From assembly GCA_002424545.1 (NCBI GenBank), contig DIKL01000120.1:446-35607 (forward strand): a stretch of 35,162 bases of DNA, in the 5' to 3' direction. Shown here one piece after another: positions 1 through 8,256 of this stretch. The stretch's first letter is position 1. Each line of letters begins with the position of its first letter. The position numbers and the translations under genes are program-made. The DNA is from Syntrophaceae bacterium UBA5619. Lineage in GTDB: Bacteria; Desulfobacterota; Syntrophia; Syntrophales; UBA5619. The notes beneath the pieces are model-generated. The model worked only from the letters and a program-made list of their open reading frames with translations. It had not been told where the DNA came from and made no database searches.

Positions 1-2419
1 TGATCGCGGTGCGCTCGGCGAACTCGCGGCGCATCTTGTTCGGGCTGTTGATCTCCGGCAGCAGCCGGCGGCGATTGAGGAGGGTGGTGACATAGCCGTC
101 CCGCCGGGCCTGCTCGACGATGGCGGTCATGAACTGCCTGATCCCTTGGTAGTGGGCGAAGTAGCGGTCGATGAAGACCCCTGCCTCCTTGCGGCTTACG
201 TTGAGCTGGCTGGCGAGGCCGAAGGCGCTCATGCCGTAGACGATGCCGAAGTTGATGGTCTTGGCCACCCGCCGCATCTCCTTGGTGATGAGCGCCGGGT
301 TGACCCGGAAGATCTCGGCCGCGGTCTGGCTGTGGATGTCCTGGCCGGCGCGGAAGGCAGCGATGAGCGCCGGGTCCCGGGAGTAATGGGCCAGTACCCG
401 GAGGTCGATCTGCGAATAGTCGGCAGAGAGGAAAAGCTGGCCCGGCGCGGGGATGAAGGCCGCGCGCAACCGCTGGCCTTCGGGGGTGCGGATCGGGATG
501 TTCTGGAGGTTCGGGTTGCTGCTGGAGAGGCGTCCCGTCGCCGTTACGGTCTGATTGTAGGTCGTGTGGATCCTTCCCGTCCGGGGATGAACCATCTCCG
601 GCAGGGCGTCGATGTAGGTCGATTTGAGCTTGGCCATGCCCCGGTATGCGAGAATCTCCGCGGGTAGCTCGTGTTCTTTGGCGAGAAAGGTCAATACATC
701 CACGTCCGTGGAGTACCCCTCCTTGATTTTCCGGCCCCGCGGGAGTTCCAGCTTTTCGAAGAGGACGGCCTGGAGCTGCTTCGGGGAATTGATGTTGAAT
801 TTTTCCCCGGCCAGGCGGTGGATCTTCTCCTCGGAAAGGGCCATAAGCTGCTCGATTTCCCGTGACATCGACCGGAGCAGCGCAAGATCGAGCAGAACCC
901 CGTGGCGCTCCATCCCGGCAAGGATCGAAACGAGGGGCATCTCCACATCCCGGAACAGCTCATCGAGACCCGTCGTCATGATCTTGCCGGCAAGATCCGC
1001 GGCCAGTTCCATCACCGCGTCGGCGCGACGGCACGCGTAATCCGCCGTTTTCCCGATGGAAAGGCGGGAGAAGGAGAGCATCTTGGCGCCGCTGCCGACC
1101 ATCTCCTTCTCGGCGGGAATCCGCTGGCCGAGCTGATCGAGAACCGTTTCGGCCAGATCGAAGCTGTGTTTCGCGGGATTGAGCAGGTAGGCGGCCAGCA
1201 TCGTATCGCAACCGAGGCCCCGGAGCGGCACACCGCATTCGGAAAGCGCGATCAGGGCGCTCTTCAGATCGTGGCCGTGTTTCGAAACCGCCGGATCGGC
1301 CAGAAAAGGCCCGATGGCCTTGAAGACCCGATCGGTCGGCAATTGCGGCGGATCGTCCTCATGAGCGAGCGGAACATAAAAGGCCTCGCCCGGATCGCAG
1401 GACAGGGCGATCCCCACGAGAGAGGCGCGCATCGCCTCCGGCGCGGACAGAACAAGATCGACCGAGAACGCCTTCCGCTCCCGGAGTCTTGCCGCAAGCG
1501 CCTCCAACTCCTCCAGCGTCCGGACAATCCGGTAGTCCCGGGCCGCGTCTTCCTCTTTGATCTTCAGCTCCTGAAGCAACGACGAGAATTCAAATTCCTT
1601 GAAGAGCGACATCAGGCGGTCGCGGTCGGGTTCCCGACGACGACAGGCTTCCAGGTCGAAGTCGAACTCCGCGTCGGTCCGGATCTGCGCCAGCTCGCGG
1701 CTCAATCTCGCCTGTTCCGAATTCCGCTGGATCGCCTCGCGGGTTTTCGCGTTGTGGATGCTCTCCGGGTGGGCGAGGATCTCGTCGATGGAGCCGAACT
1801 GCTCGATCAACCGCAGCGCTCCCTTGGGGCCGATGCCGGGAACGCCGGGAATGTTGTCGGAGGCATCCCCCATCAATCCGAGGATCTCCACGACCTGCTC
1901 GGGTCCGACGCCGAAACGCTCCTTTACGGCGGCGATGTCGTAGGTCTTCTCCTTCATCGTGTCGACCATCCGGATCTCCGGAGAAACGAGCTGCATCATG
2001 TCCTTGTCCCCGGAGACGATGACGACCGCCATCCCCGCCTCGGCCTGCCGGCGGGCGATCGTACCGATGATGTCGTCGGCCTCGATCCCCTGTTGTTCCA
2101 GGACCGGGATGGAAAACCCCCGGACGATCTCCTTGACGAACGGGATCTGGGGGATCAGCGTTTCCGGGATCGCCCGCCGCGTCGCCTTGTATTCCGTAAA
2201 GGCCTCGTGCCGGAACGTCGGCCCCTTGACGTCGAAGGCGACGGCCATGTAGTCGGGCTCCAGGTCGCGCAGCAGCTTCATCAGCATGGTTGTAAAGCCG
2301 TAGATCGCGTTCGTGGGAAACCCTTTGGAGTTGGAGAGCTCCCGGATCGCGTAGAAGGCCCGAAACAGGTAGTTGCTTCCGTCGACCAGGACCAGTTTGG
2401 GACGTTTCTTCTCTTCCAT
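1..2419 (-). CDS. polA: DNA polymerase I, C-terminus cut by window edge
   Basis: This is DNA polymerase I, which fills gaps and removes RNA primers during replication and repair. The reading frame is open from the ATG at 2419 to the window edge, giving about 806 residues; roughly the last 100 are missing. The N-terminal 5' nuclease domain is intact, with LVDGSNYLFRAFYA near residue 12, EADDIIGT, VSGDKDMMQLV and GDASDNIPGVPGIGPKGA. The polymerase palm and fingers follow, with TATGRLSSSNPNLQNIP, SADYSQIDLRVLAH and KTINFGIVYGMSAFGLA. The middle 3'-5' exonuclease domain has lost its metal-binding residues: the DxE motif reads DLV, and the second and third motif aspartates are replaced (DLKSA, YACRR). 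Proofreading is therefore probably absent, as in Taq and Bacillus Pol I. A GAGGAATGGAG sequence precedes the ATG. The gene starts 9 nt after the decarboxylase gene and is probably co-transcribed with it. Confidence 0.97.
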   Translation of the reverse strand, partial: MEEKKRPKLVLVDGSNYLFRAFYAIRELSNSKGFPTNAIYGFTTMLMKLLRDLEPDYMAVAFDVKGPTFRHEAFTEYKATRRAIPETLIPQIPFVKEIVRGFSIPVLEQQGIEADDIIGTIARRQAEAGMAVVIVSGDKDMMQLVSPEIRMVDTMKEKTYDIAAVKERFGVGPEQVVEILGLMGDASDNIPGVPGIGPKGALRLIEQFGSIDEILAHPESIHNAKTREAIQRNSEQARLSRELAQIRTDAEFDFDLEACRRREPDRDRLMSLFKEFEFSSLLQELKIKEEDAARDYRIVRTLEELEALAARLRERKAFSVDLVLSAPEAMRASLVGIALSCDPGEAFYVPLAHEDDPPQLPTDRVFKAIGPFLADPAVSKHGHDLKSALIALSECGVPLRGLGCDTMLAAYLLNPAKHSFDLAETVLDQLGQRIPAEKEMVGSGAKMLSFSRLSIGKTADYACRRADAVMELAADLAGKIMTTGLDELFRDVEMPLVSILAGMERHGVLLDLALLRSMSREIEQLMALSEEKIHRLAGEKFNINSPKQLQAVLFEKLELPRGRKIKEGYSTDVDVLTFLAKEHELPAEILAYRGMAKLKSTYIDALPEMVHPRTGRIHTTYNQTVTATGRLSSSNPNLQNIPIRTPEGQRLRAAFIPAPGQLFLSADYSQIDLRVLAHYSRDPALIAAFRAGQDIHSQTAAEIFRVNPALITKEMRRVAKTINFGIVYGMSAFGLASQLNVSRKEAGVFIDRYFAHYQGIRQFMTAIVEQARRDGYVTTLLNRRRLLPEINSPNKMRREFAERTAI

Positions 2420-2428
2420 CTCCATTCC

Positions 2429-2875
2429 TCACACATCGAAGCGGGCGTTGATCTTGAAGATCCGCGTCGCGCGCAGGCTCAGGATGTCGTCGATCCCCGT
2501 CTCCCGTTTGATCCCCGCCAGGGCCGCCGCCAGCTCTTCCTCGCCGGGTGTGATCAGCGTGAACCAGACGTTGTATTCATCGTCCCGCCGGTAATTGTGC
2601 GTCACCCCGGGATGGGCGTTCACCGCCGCCACAAAGATCTTCATTTTTTTTGCGGGAACGCGGGCGGCGCAGAGGGTGCTGACGAAATCGAGCTTCCGGA
2701 GGTCAAAGACGGCCCCGATCCGCCGGATGATTCCCTGGGCCTTCAGACTCGCGATTCGTTTCAGGACTTCCGTCTCGTCGATTCCGAGTTGAGCGCCCAC
2801 CGCCGCGAAAGGCTCTTCCTCGATCGGGAAATCCTGCTGGATGAGATTCAAAAGTTTCCGGTCGATTTCGTCCAT
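2429..2875 (-). CDS. ahbB: Siroheme decarboxylase subunit (AhbA/AhbB, Lrp/AsnC-like)
   Basis: This 148-residue protein begins with an AsnC/Lrp-type helix-turn-helix (MDEIDRKLLNLIQQDFPIEE; IDETEVLKRIASLKAQGIIRR). An AsnC-like effector domain follows, containing HPGVTHNYRRDDEYNVWFTL. That signature belongs to the NirD/G/H/L and AhbA/B family, which decarboxylates siroheme at C12 and C18 instead of regulating transcription. The surrounding ahbC, ahbD, hemB and siroheme genes make this role very likely. The enzyme is usually a heterodimer of AhbA and AhbB, but only one subunit is in the window. I cannot firmly say which subunit it is, and the symbol is a best guess. The ATG lies 16 nt after the EF-hand gene, and polA follows 9 nt downstream. 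Confidence 0.85.
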   Translation of the reverse strand: MDEIDRKLLNLIQQDFPIEEEPFAAVGAQLGIDETEVLKRIASLKAQGIIRRIGAVFDLRKLDFVSTLCAARVPAKKMKIFVAAVNAHPGVTHNYRRDDEYNVWFTLITPGEEELAAALAGIKRETGIDDILSLRATRIFKINARFDV

Positions 2876-2891
2876 CTCTCGTTCCGGCCGC

Positions 2892-3290
2892 TCAGAAATG
2901 AAAGATGAACATCGGGTTCTCGATCGGCGCCTGGCGCGATTTGAGCTCCTGCATGTCGATCCGGCCGTCGCGGTTGCGGTCGATTGCCTTGAATCGCCTT
3001 TGGGTGGCTTCGCTGAATTCCTTGAGGTCGATCCGGCCGTCCTTGTTCCTGTCGATCTCCATGAACCGGGCGACGGTTCCCCCCGCCGCCTCGAACTCGG
3101 TGCGGTCCAGGCTGCCGTTGCCGTCCCGGTCGTATCCCGGGAAGGCCTTTTCCGTCCCCGCCTGGATTTCCTTCCGATCCAGGGTCCCGTTTGCATCCTT
3201 GTCCAGACCACCCAAATCCGATCCGGCACCGCACGCCAGGCCGGCCGTCAGAAGGACAACCGCCACCGCACTCCAGAATCTGAACATCAT
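2892..3290 (-). CDS. Secreted EF-hand calcium-binding protein
   Basis: This is a small exported protein of 132 residues. A signal peptide (MMFRFWSAVAVVLLTAGLACGAG) is followed by four canonical EF-hand loops: DKDANGTLDRKE, DRDGNGSLDRTE, DRNKDGRIDLKE and DRNRDGRIDMQE. All four have Asp, Asp/Asn, Gly and Glu at the calcium-coordinating positions, so each probably binds Ca2+. The Cys before the mature part could be a lipidation site (LACG resembles a lipobox), which would make it a lipoprotein. The Shine-Dalgarno AAGGAG overlaps the stop of ahbD, so translation is probably coupled to the heme genes. No catalytic domain is visible. Its role among heme genes is unknown; a periplasmic Ca-dependent partner or a simple passenger are both possible. 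Confidence 0.85.
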   Translation of the reverse strand: MMFRFWSAVAVVLLTAGLACGAGSDLGGLDKDANGTLDRKEIQAGTEKAFPGYDRDGNGSLDRTEFEAAGGTVARFMEIDRNKDGRIDLKEFSEATQRRFKAIDRNRDGRIDMQELKSRQAPIENPMFIFHF

Positions 3291-3305
3291 GTATCGTATC
3301 TCCTT

Positions 3306-4508
3306 TTATGAATTTCCGGATGTAGTCCCCGAAAGATGCCCATCAGCTCCGCGGGGCTTGCCACTATATGATGGATTGCCCTGTTTCTTCAAGGGTTCAT
3401 GGATGCACAGCGGCTCCTCGGCCAGGTAATTTCCCGTCGCTTCGTAGGCGCGGGCCCGACAGCCGCCGCAGACCCGGATGAATTCGCAGCGGCCGCACTT
3501 CCCCTCGTAGCGGCTGAGGTCCCGGAGATCCTGAAAAATCTTCGATTCATTCCAGATCTCGGAAAATCCCCTCTCGGTCACCCGGCCGCAGTCGAGCTCC
3601 AGATATCCGCAGGGCTGGACCTGGCCCCTGTGGGAGATGAAGCAGAAGGCGCTTCCCCCCAGGCATCCGCGGGTCACAGCGTGGAGCGGATGCCCCCCTT
3701 CCCCCACCGCCGGCTGCTTGCCCGCCGCCGCGGCAACGGATACCGGTCTCAAAGCGTTTCCGCCCGCGCCATGACTTTCGTTGCGCCGCTGATGAAGAAT
3801 CCGGTGGTAATGCGGCGCGCAGGTCGCCTTGAGCTGCATCGTGCAGCTCAACTCCGCCTCATAGAACCAGTCGAGCGTCTCTTCATACTCAAGGGCGCTG
3901 ATCGCCTGGTCGGCCAACTCCTTTCCCCGCCCGGTCGGGACGAGAAGAAAAATGTGGTGCGCCGCCGCGCCGAGATCGTGGGCCAGATCGTGGATCTGCC
4001 GGATCTGCATAAGATTCGCCTGGGTAATCGTCGTGTTGATCTGGAATTCCAAACCCGCCCGCTTCATCGCCGCGATTCCCGTCATTGCGCCCGCGAAGGC
4101 CCCGGGAACACCACGGAAGGCATCATGACTTTCCGTATCCGGGCCGTCGATACTGACGCTCACCCGCCGGATCCCTGAACCAATCAGTTTCACCGCAACC
4201 TTTTCATTCACCAGGGTCCCGTTCGTCGCCAGGACCATCCGCAGCCCCTTTCGATCCCCATAGGCGGCGATCTCATAGATGTCGGGGCGCAACAGCGGCT
4301 CGCCGCCCGTCAGGATAATGACCGGTTCTCCGACAGCCGCGATTTCATCGAGCAGTTGCCGGCATTTTTCCGTAATGAGCTCCCCCTCGTAGGGTCCGCT
4401 TACGGCCGAGGCACGGCAATGCACGCAGGCGAGGTTGCAGCTCCGTGTCACCTCCCAGGCGACCATCCGGAGCGTATGGGGCAAAGTATGCGAATTTTTT
4501 CCACTCAT
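3306..4508 (-). CDS. ahbD: Heme synthase AhbD, radical SAM
   Basis: AhbD is a radical SAM enzyme that oxidatively decarboxylates two propionates of Fe-coproporphyrin III to vinyl groups, the last step of siroheme-derived heme synthesis. The 400-residue protein has the CxxxCxxC cluster SCNLACVHC at residues 24-31, then TGGEPLLRPD and SIDGPD of the SAM barrel. The C-terminal SPASM-like region has MTRGCLGG-type (VTRGCLGGSAFCFISH), QVQPCGYLE and CGRCEFIRVCGGCRA cysteines for an auxiliary 4Fe-4S cluster. The frame stays open upstream to 4661, but that extension runs into repeat DNA, so I chose the ATG at 4508 (MSGKNSHTLPHTLRMVAWEV), which matches the family start. The Shine-Dalgarno there is weak (GGAAAT). 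A NirJ/AhbC-like relative is the alternative, but CFISH...QPCGYLE favours AhbD. Confidence 0.9.
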   Translation of the reverse strand: MSGKNSHTLPHTLRMVAWEVTRSCNLACVHCRASAVSGPYEGELITEKCRQLLDEIAAVGEPVIILTGGEPLLRPDIYEIAAYGDRKGLRMVLATNGTLVNEKVAVKLIGSGIRRVSVSIDGPDTESHDAFRGVPGAFAGAMTGIAAMKRAGLEFQINTTITQANLMQIRQIHDLAHDLGAAAHHIFLLVPTGRGKELADQAISALEYEETLDWFYEAELSCTMQLKATCAPHYHRILHQRRNESHGAGGNALRPVSVAAAAGKQPAVGEGGHPLHAVTRGCLGGSAFCFISHRGQVQPCGYLELDCGRVTERGFSEIWNESKIFQDLRDLSRYEGKCGRCEFIRVCGGCRARAYEATGNYLAEEPLCIHEPLKKQGNPSYSGKPRGADGHLSGTTSGNS

Positions 4509-4525
4509 ACGTTGACTATTTCCGA

Positions 4526-4677
4526 GCTGTTCAAAAACGACCTGATGCAAGACCCCCGATATCCTTGAAGCCGCAAGGCATCGGGGACATGCGGGGACAC
4601 CTGCCGCAAGGTGTCCCCAGATCCAAAGGGATCGGAATGTGTCCCCGGAATACATTCCCATAATACATTGAACGGCG
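4526..4677 (+). repeat. Intergenic repeat, copy A (truncated MITE/REP-like)
   Basis: This non-coding segment fills the hemB/ahbD spacer and matches copy B at 10818-10983 in reverse orientation. Shared blocks include GCTGTT-AAAAACG, CCCCCGATATC-TTGA-GCCG, GGGATCGGAA-GTGTCCCCG-AATAC and TTGAACGGCG. It has a perfect 10-bp hairpin, GGGGACACCT (4593-4602) with AGGTGTCCCC (4609-4618), that copy B lacks. The hemB-side terminal repeat seen in copy B is missing here. GTGTCCCC-type hairpin repeats resemble REP/RAYT-mobilised elements; that link is inferred. Confidence 0.75.
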
Positions 4678-4698
4678 CGGGAATGACAACCGGCGTAT

Positions 4699-5673
4699 CT
4701 ATTTTCCCAAAATCAGCGCCGCCTCGGGAGCGAAGTAAGTGATGATCATGTCCGCCCCGGCGCGCCGGATCGCCGTCAGCGATTCCATCATCGCCCGCTC
4801 ACCGTCGAGCCAGCCCATCTGCGCCGCCGCCTTGACCATCGCGAACTCCCCGCTGACGTTGTAGGCGGCCAGCGGCAGATCGAACTCTTCCTTCACCCGG
4901 CGGATGACATCGAGGTAGGCCAGGGCAGGCTTCACCATGATGATGTCCGCCCCCTCCTCGACGTCGAGCGTGATTTCCCGCATCGCCTCGTCGCTGTTGG
5001 CCGGATCCATCTGGTACGCCCTCCGGTCCCCGAAGGAGGGGGCGCTCTCCGCCGCTTCCCGGAACGGCCCGTAGAAGCAGGAGGCGTATTTGGCCGAGTA
5101 GGCCATGATCGGAACGGCATCGAAACCCGCCTCGTCCAACCCCTCGCGCAACGCACCGATCTGGCCGTCCATCATCGCCGACGGGGCGACCATGTCCGCG
5201 CCCGCCTTCGCATGGGAAACGGCCTGCTCCGCCAGAACCTCCAGGGTCATGTCGTTGTCCACCTCGCCCTTTTCGATCATCCCGCAGTGACCGTGGCTCG
5301 TGTATTCGCACAGACAGACATCCGTGACGACCAGGATCTCCGGAACCTTCTCCTTGATCGCCCGGATCGCCCGCTGGACGATCCCGTCCTTCGCCAGCGC
5401 CCCGGAGGCGATCTCGTCCTTCTTCTCGGGAATCCCGAAGAGCAGAACCGCGGGGATCCCCAGCTCCTTCATCCGCGCCGCCTCCCGGACGATGTGATCG
5501 ACGGACATCTGAAAGTTCCCCGGCATCGACGCAATCGGTTTTTTGACCTTCTGCCCCGGCACCACAAACATCGGATAGATCAGGTTGTCCACCGAGAGCT
5601 TGGTCTCGCGGATCAACCTCCGGAAATTCTCGTTCTTCCTCAGCCTTCTCGGCCGATAATCGGGAAATTGCAT
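4699..5673 (-). CDS. hemB: Delta-aminolevulinic acid dehydratase (porphobilinogen synthase)
   Basis: HemB condenses two 5-aminolevulinates to porphobilinogen in the cytoplasm. The 324-residue length is typical. The two active-site lysines are visible: Lys195 in MAYSAKYAS and the Schiff-base Lys248 in [13 protein letters not shown]. The catalytic-zinc cysteines are all present ([13 protein letters not shown], Cys120, Cys122, Cys130), so this is the Zn-dependent type and not the Mg-only type with aspartates. A Shine-Dalgarno GGAG lies 6 nt before the ATG. It sits 45 nt downstream of ahbC in the same direction, and repeat copy A follows it. Confidence 0.97.
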   Translation of the reverse strand: MQFPDYRPRRLRKNENFRRLIRETKLSVDNLIYPMFVVPGQKVKKPIASMPGNFQMSVDHIVREAARMKELGIPAVLLFGIPEKKDEIASGALAKDGIVQRAIRAIKEKVPEILVVTDVCLCEYTSHGHCGMIEKGEVDNDMTLEVLAEQAVSHAKAGADMVAPSAMMDGQIGALREGLDEAGFDAVPIMAYSAKYASCFYGPFREAAESAPSFGDRRAYQMDPANSDEAMREITLDVEEGADIIMVKPALAYLDVIRRVKEEFDLPLAAYNVSGEFAMVKAAAQMGWLDGERAMMESLTAIRRAGADMIITYFAPEAALILGK

Positions 5674-5718
5674 CCTCTGCTCCTTTCACGAAAAAATCGG
5701 GGTTGTCTACTCCCCCTT

Positions 5719-6918
5719 TTACCTTTCACGTGACCCGCCGCTCGCGATCTCCGCATCGGTCAGGTAACAGGCCGGATCGGGAGCCCAGATGTCTCCCGTG
5801 ACGGCTTCGGCGCGGGCGCGGAAATTGCCGCCGCAGACGTCGAGCCAGCGGCAGGTCGCGCAGCGACCCGTGACATGCGGTTTTTTGTCCTTGAGCTGCA
5901 TCAACAGCGGGTTGGCCTGATCCGTCCAGATTTCGCTGAAGGGACGCTTCCGGACGTTTCCGAACGAGATCCCCCGCCAGAACTGGTCCGGGTGGACTTC
6001 TCCGTCCCAACTGATGCAGCCGATCCCGTGTCCGGAGCTGTTCCCCTCGTTCATCCGGAGGAGTTCCAGGACCTCCGCCGCCCTATCCGGGTTCTCTTTA
6101 AGCAGGCGAAGATAAACGTAGGGTCCGTCGGCGTGATTGTCCACGGTAAGGATCTCCTTTTGCAGATCCCGGTCGAACAGATCCCTGGTCCGGTCCATGA
6201 TCAGGTCAAGCAGCTTTCGCGTCTCGTCGTGCGAGAGATCCTCCCCGATCAGCTTCGAGCCGCGGCCCGAGTACACGAGGTGATAGAAACAGCAGCGCGG
6301 GATGTTCTCGGTCTCGAGCAGGTCGAAGATCGCCGGGACGTCCGCCGCGTTGTGCCGGTTGATCGTAAAGCGCACGCCGACCTTGATCCCCAGATCCCGG
6401 CAGATCCGGATCCCCCGCATGGCCGACGCGAAGGCCCCGGAGGTCCCCCGGAAGCGGTCGTGCGTCGCCTCCTTGCCGTCCAAGCTCACGCCGACGTAGG
6501 AGAGGCCGATTTCCCGGAAGATCCGGGCCTGCTGTTCGGTGATCCGCGTTCCGTTCGTCGAGATGACCGCCCGCATCCCCCGCTCCACGGCGAACCTCGC
6601 CAGCTCGGGCAGGTCGGCGTGCATCAGCGGTTCGCCGCCGGAAAATAGCAGGACCGGCGCTCCGAAGGCGGCCAGATCCGCGATCATCGTTTTCGCCTCT
6701 TCGGTGGTCAGCTCATCCGGATAAAGGCGATCGTGAGAACCCGCGTAGCAGTGGATGCATTTCAGGTTGCACCGCCGGGTCATGTTCCAGACGACAACCG
6801 GCTTCTTGTCCCTCGAGAACTGGAGAAGATGAGACGGGAGAATGGCGGACTCCCTCCTGTACCGGAGGACGTCCCCCGGCTCCACCGCCCCGCAGTACAG
6901 TTTCGAGATTCCGATCAT
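5719..6918 (-). CDS. ahbC: 12,18-didecarboxysiroheme deacetylase AhbC, radical SAM
   Basis: AhbC removes the two acetate side chains of 12,18-didecarboxysiroheme to give Fe-coproporphyrin III. The 399-residue protein starts with ISKLYCGAVEPGDVLRY and LPSHLLQFSRDKKPVVVWN, a signature of the AhbC/NirJ group. The radical SAM cluster is RRCNLKCIHC (Cys50, 54, 57), followed by FSGGEPLMHADL and SLDGKEATHDRFRG. A C-terminal CATCRWLDVCGGNFRARAE segment near residues 355-373 would hold the auxiliary cluster. NirJ of heme d1 synthesis is closely related; the ahbD neighbour favours AhbC. No good Shine-Dalgarno sequence is visible, and a perfect palindrome ends about 20 nt upstream of the ATG. Confidence 0.92.
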   Translation of the reverse strand: MIGISKLYCGAVEPGDVLRYRRESAILPSHLLQFSRDKKPVVVWNMTRRCNLKCIHCYAGSHDRLYPDELTTEEAKTMIADLAAFGAPVLLFSGGEPLMHADLPELARFAVERGMRAVISTNGTRITEQQARIFREIGLSYVGVSLDGKEATHDRFRGTSGAFASAMRGIRICRDLGIKVGVRFTINRHNAADVPAIFDLLETENIPRCCFYHLVYSGRGSKLIGEDLSHDETRKLLDLIMDRTRDLFDRDLQKEILTVDNHADGPYVYLRLLKENPDRAAEVLELLRMNEGNSSGHGIGCISWDGEVHPDQFWRGISFGNVRKRPFSEIWTDQANPLLMQLKDKKPHVTGRCATCRWLDVCGGNFRARAEAVTGDIWAPDPACYLTDAEIASGGSRER

Positions 6919-6937
6919 GGTTTTCGTGTAACAGGAA

Positions 6938-6963
6938 TTCCCCGGGATTGCAATCCCGGGGAA
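6938..6963. promoter_or_regulatory. 26-bp perfect palindrome before ahbC
   Basis: The sequence is fully self-complementary around a centre at 6950/6951, with a GATTGCAATC core flanked by CCCCGG/CCGGGG arms. It lies 20 nt upstream of the ahbC ATG and 75 nt after the lipoprotein stop. It may be an operator or an RNA hairpin. No run of T follows on the minus strand, so a classical terminator is less likely. Confidence 0.55.
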
Positions 6964-7037
6964 GAAAGGAGGAGGAGATTCTTGGTTCCGCCGGAAACGG
7001 CGAAGACCTCTGTTTCAATAAGGGTTTCCCCAATTCG

Positions 7038-7547
7038 CTATTCCAGGGGATTCGCCGTGATTTCCACCTTGATGACCACTGGTACGATAACATCGACACC
7101 GGAACCCGTCGCGACCGCCCAGAGGCTTAATTTCCCGTTGGTCAGAAGACTTTCCAGATACTCTAAGTTGATCCATTGCACATCCGTTTCTCCACGGGTC
7201 TCACCGGCGGCAAAACTGATGGTCTCCGCCACTTTTGTTGCGGAGGAAAATGTGCTGCCATAGGGGCCGGCATAAAAATCACCCTTTCCCCCGCTCCCCG
7301 TATTGGAGGTGATGGAGTAGTGTAGGTAGTCTATCCTGACTCTTCTAATTTTGTCTTTGTATTTCCGGTAGTCGTCATTATCGTCGAGGTTAATGTTATA
7401 GGAAAGGGTCGTGTCGCCGCCCCGGATGGTAAAAATGTGATTGTGAGTGATGCTGAACTCGATGTCCAGCGCATCTTTGACTTCACCACACCCGCCAACG
7501 AATCCGGATAAGCAGAACACCGCCAAAACGAAAATTGCTTTTTTCAT
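7038..7547 (-). CDS. Putative lipoprotein of unknown function
   Basis: This 169-residue protein has a lipoprotein-type signal peptide, MKKAIFVLAVFCLSGFVGGC, with the candidate lipidated Cys at residue 20. The mature part has alternating hydrophobic strands (HNHIFTIRGGDTTLSYNINL, LSLWAVATGSGVDVIVPVVI) and no motif I recognise, which suggests a beta-rich envelope protein. The DNA is clearly less GC-rich than the heme genes on either side. It starts 91 nt after the TMEM175-like gene and precedes ahbC by 119 nt. A weak AAGG lies before the ATG. It and the channel gene look like an insert in the heme operon. Confidence 0.75.
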   Translation of the reverse strand: MKKAIFVLAVFCLSGFVGGCGEVKDALDIEFSITHNHIFTIRGGDTTLSYNINLDDNDDYRKYKDKIRRVRIDYLHYSITSNTGSGGKGDFYAGPYGSTFSSATKVAETISFAAGETRGETDVQWINLEYLESLLTNGKLSLWAVATGSGVDVIVPVVIKVEITANPLE

Positions 7548-7638
7548 GCATTTGGCCTTTCGAAGCTTTTTGATTGTGGTTTATACCTTATGCCCGAAGG
7601 ATGGACAAGGTTTTTGATTCGAAAAGAACAAACATGTT

Positions 7639-8256
7639 TCACGAAGAGGATTTTCTTATGACGGCGATGCACGGTATAATCAGGATGTATGTGGCCATCG
7701 ACAACGACGGATTGATAAACGAGAAGATGAAGCCCAATACCGAGACAACCGGCGTGATCAGGGATCGCCACCTTCCGATCGAAGCATCACGACTGCTGAT
7801 CGCAACGGATGTGATATCCGGGTGTCTCGTCAGGTACCACCACTGCACGAGGAAGAACAACCCGAGGCAGAACATGTTGAGATGGAAGAGGTCGACGGCA
7901 AACCGCACATGGGAATAATCCCCACTGATGTTCGTGGTGAACGGCATCAGGACCACGCACGCCAGAATGAACAGCGTGATCCTCATGAGACCGGCATCGA
8001 CCCTGCGGACATGGTGAAACTGCCGGTTGTGGATTTGCCAGAACGATGCGAGCACAAAGAACGCAACCAGAAACGAAATGAACTCGGATCGCATTTCCGC
8101 AATGGTGACGGCCAGTTTTGCCTCCGCCTCCGTCTTGGTTATATGGGGAAGGAACAGGCCGGTGACGAGCAAGGTCATTGCAAACGCAAAAATGCCGTCG
8201 ACGAGCGCTTCGAGCCTGTTCTTGGAGATTCTGCCATCCGTCCGATCATCGGTCAT
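7639..8256 (-). CDS. TMEM175-family (DUF1211) potassium channel-like membrane protein
   Basis: This is a 205-residue integral membrane protein. Near the N-terminus it has RLEALVDGIFAFAMTLLV, which matches the TMEM175 signature RxxxFSDGVFAIAxTLLV. The family forms K+-selective channels, with bacterial members as single-domain tetramers. About six hydrophobic segments are visible, including FISFLVAFFVLASFWQIHNR, ITLFILACVVLMPF, LNMFCLGLFFLVQWWYL and LITPVVSVLGFIFSFI. The ATG at 8256 overlaps the cobA-hemD stop (TGATG) behind GAGGA, so translation is coupled. The usual FSDG is VDG here. Channel activity is inferred from the family only. Confidence 0.85.
   Translation of the reverse strand: MTDDRTDGRISKNRLEALVDGIFAFAMTLLVTGLFLPHITKTEAEAKLAVTIAEMRSEFISFLVAFFVLASFWQIHNRQFHHVRRVDAGLMRITLFILACVVLMPFTTNISGDYSHVRFAVDLFHLNMFCLGLFFLVQWWYLTRHPDITSVAISSRDASIGRWRSLITPVVSVLGFIFSFINPSLSMATYILIIPCIAVIRKSSS

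Noticed and set aside
902..2908. Long plus-strand ORF of 668 codons
   Set aside because: It is antisense to polA and the decarboxylase gene, whose minus-strand products have clear family motifs. GC-rich coding DNA often leaves the opposite strand open.
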